A stretch of DNA of 64,000 bases, taken from the NCBI GenBank assembly GCA_019352875.1, contig JAAAFW010000006.1, positions 712,284 through 776,283 of the forward strand, read 5' to 3'. The DNA is from Pedobacter cryoconitis. Lineage in GTDB: Bacteria; Bacteroidota; Bacteroidia; Sphingobacteriales; Sphingobacteriaceae. Made by a program: the position numbers and the translations under genes. The notes beneath the pieces are model-generated. The model was given only the letters and a program-made list of their open reading frames with translations. It was not told the DNA's origin and searched no databases. Below are positions 63,055-64,000 of the stretch, piece after piece. Position 1 is the first letter of the stretch; each line of letters begins with the position of its first letter.

Positions 63055-64000
63055 TTCCTGAATACAATTTGTTCTGTCTGTTTACGAAGCACGTTTTTAA
63101 ATAATTCTCTTAAATCATAGTATTCTTCGGCACTAAACAAAGTTTTGCTAATAATAAGTTTACTGTTTACCATAATCTTATTTCCCTCATTAATAAAGAT
63201 CATCGTAAACATACCTGCATCTTCAGGTAATTTAAATGCTTCATTTTTAGGTAATGTTTCCAGTTTGTATTCTTCGGGGAATTCCATGACAAGCTTGTAA
63301 TACAACTCAGAAGGGTAAGCAAAATCAACGGGGAATTTTCGGTCTTCAAGACGAAATGGGTTTTCCTCAAAATTACTTTGGAGAACTGGTTTAAAATACA
63401 CCAGATTTCCAGCTTCATCCATACTGTCTTCCAATGTTATTTTCATTCTTTCATCCACCGGAAGATCTGAGTTATCAAGGTTAGAGATTTGATAATCTGA
63501 TATTTCCATACCTGGTTTTGTAGCTTTGAAATTTTTGATATAATCACTTTCAGAGGCTGTTTGCTGATATTTCTGTCGTCTTTCAAGTGCTTCGTAACCC
63601 GTATTCAAAAGGTACAGATCTCCGGTTAGCAGTTGGTTTTTATCCAGTTTTAGATTGTAAAACATAGAAGCCCTGCTGACCTGGGTCGGTTCGATATTTA
63701 CCCAGCTTGCATCAACAACGTCCATATCCAACTTTAAACCCAGGTGACTAAGGTATTGATAGCTGATAATGTCGGGAGAGTTGTTTTTGTCTGTCGCATC
63801 GAGTAGAATATCCTTTTCATTTAAATGCACAGACACAATTACCCCATTGAATGGTGTTGTCATCGGAGTACCTGGATGTGCTCCATTTTTGCGTGTACTT
63901 ATAAGTACCGGGCAGGCATCAAACCCGGCTGTTTTCAGCAGGCTGAGTAACAGGAGATTTATCTCAGCAGAATTACCAGATTTATTCTCTATTACACTTT
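63051..64000 (-). CDS. DUF3857/transglutaminase-like protein, N-terminus outside window
   Basis: The frame is open from 63051 to the right edge, so 315 C-terminal codons are visible. Upstream of the ATG at 63863 it reads GNSAEINLLLLSLLKTAGFD and CPVLISTRKNG, which is the post-Cys part of a transglutaminase-like core, so 63863 is not the true start. The rest is beta-rich (KDILLDATDKNNSPD, FPEEYKLETLPKNEAFKLP). Its end overlaps the start of the related gene at 63054 by 4 bp, so the two are a translationally coupled paralogous pair. Confidence 0.85.
   Translation of the reverse strand, partial: SVIENKSGNSAEINLLLLSLLKTAGFDACPVLISTRKNGAHPGTPMTTPFNGVIVSVHLNEKDILLDATDKNNSPDIISYQYLSHLGLKLDMDVVDASWVNIEPTQVSRASMFYNLKLDKNQLLTGDLYLLNTGYEALERRQKYQQTASESDYIKNFKATKPGMEISDYQISNLDNSDLPVDERMKITLEDSMDEAGNLVYFKPVLQSNFEENPFRLEDRKFPVDFAYPSELYYKLVMEFPEEYKLETLPKNEAFKLPEDAGMFTMIFINEGNKIMVNSKLIISKTLFSAEEYYDLRELFKNVLRKQTEQIVFRK

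Overview
The window looks like chromosome of a Bacteroidota member, most likely Sphingobacteriaceae (Pedobacter-like). The sequence evidence is a SusC/SusD pair, lipoproteins with Bacteroidota-type lipoboxes, several TAnnTTTG-type -7 promoter elements, almost no Shine-Dalgarno sequences, a two-component regulator with a beta-propeller sensor, LytTR regulators, and DUF3857 transglutaminase-like proteins. No rRNA, tRNA, CRISPR array, insertion sequence or prophage was recognised. Two genes run off the ends: a glycosyltransferase on the left and a DUF3857-type protein on the right.

Layout. 1-11.4 kb is a carbohydrate-utilisation locus. On the minus strand it has a glycosyltransferase, an N-acetylhexosamine 1-kinase-like protein, a LacI regulator, a DUF3472 protein, SusD and SusC. 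Divergent from these are an unknown 206-aa protein and a Tat-exported GH109 alpha-N-acetylgalactosaminidase. Three perfect CAAACGTTTG palindromes lie between the divergent arms and a near-match precedes the kinase, so the parts fit a LacI-controlled alpha-GalNAc scavenging system. 11.7-13.0 kb is a ClC channel, preceded by an 11-bp tandem repeat cluster. 13.1-19.6 kb is an unusual six-gene signalling operon (ThiF/E1-like protein, GNAT-like protein, 7TMR-DISM histidine kinase, receiver-kinase hybrid, receiver, lipoprotein) with a divergent receiver. It is the best candidate here for an undescribed system.

19.6-63 kb is mostly housekeeping: rpoN, mscL, a ChaN-like protein, a LiaF-like/LytS/LytTR operon behind paired TTTACCGGTAAA palindromes, rpmH-rnpA-yidD-tsaB, priA, pcm, smpB, mntH-mntR with palindromic operators, lrp, ung, lysS, an acyl-CoA ligase, iscA-iscU-iscS, rpmE2, a GlmU-like protein, tpiA-prmA-mpl and an XRE regulator. 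The last part holds a propeller histidine kinase/LytTR pair divergent from two Tat-signal ferritin-like proteins, mqnC, an active/inactive M16 peptidase pair and two DUF3857 proteins.

Genes are tightly packed. Convergent pairs are often separated by long, sometimes perfect, inverted repeats that include the stop codon or last codons of the minus-strand gene (for example 31 bp at ung and 20 bp at 38.05 kb). All calls rest on reading the sequence and on remembered family motifs; no database search was run.
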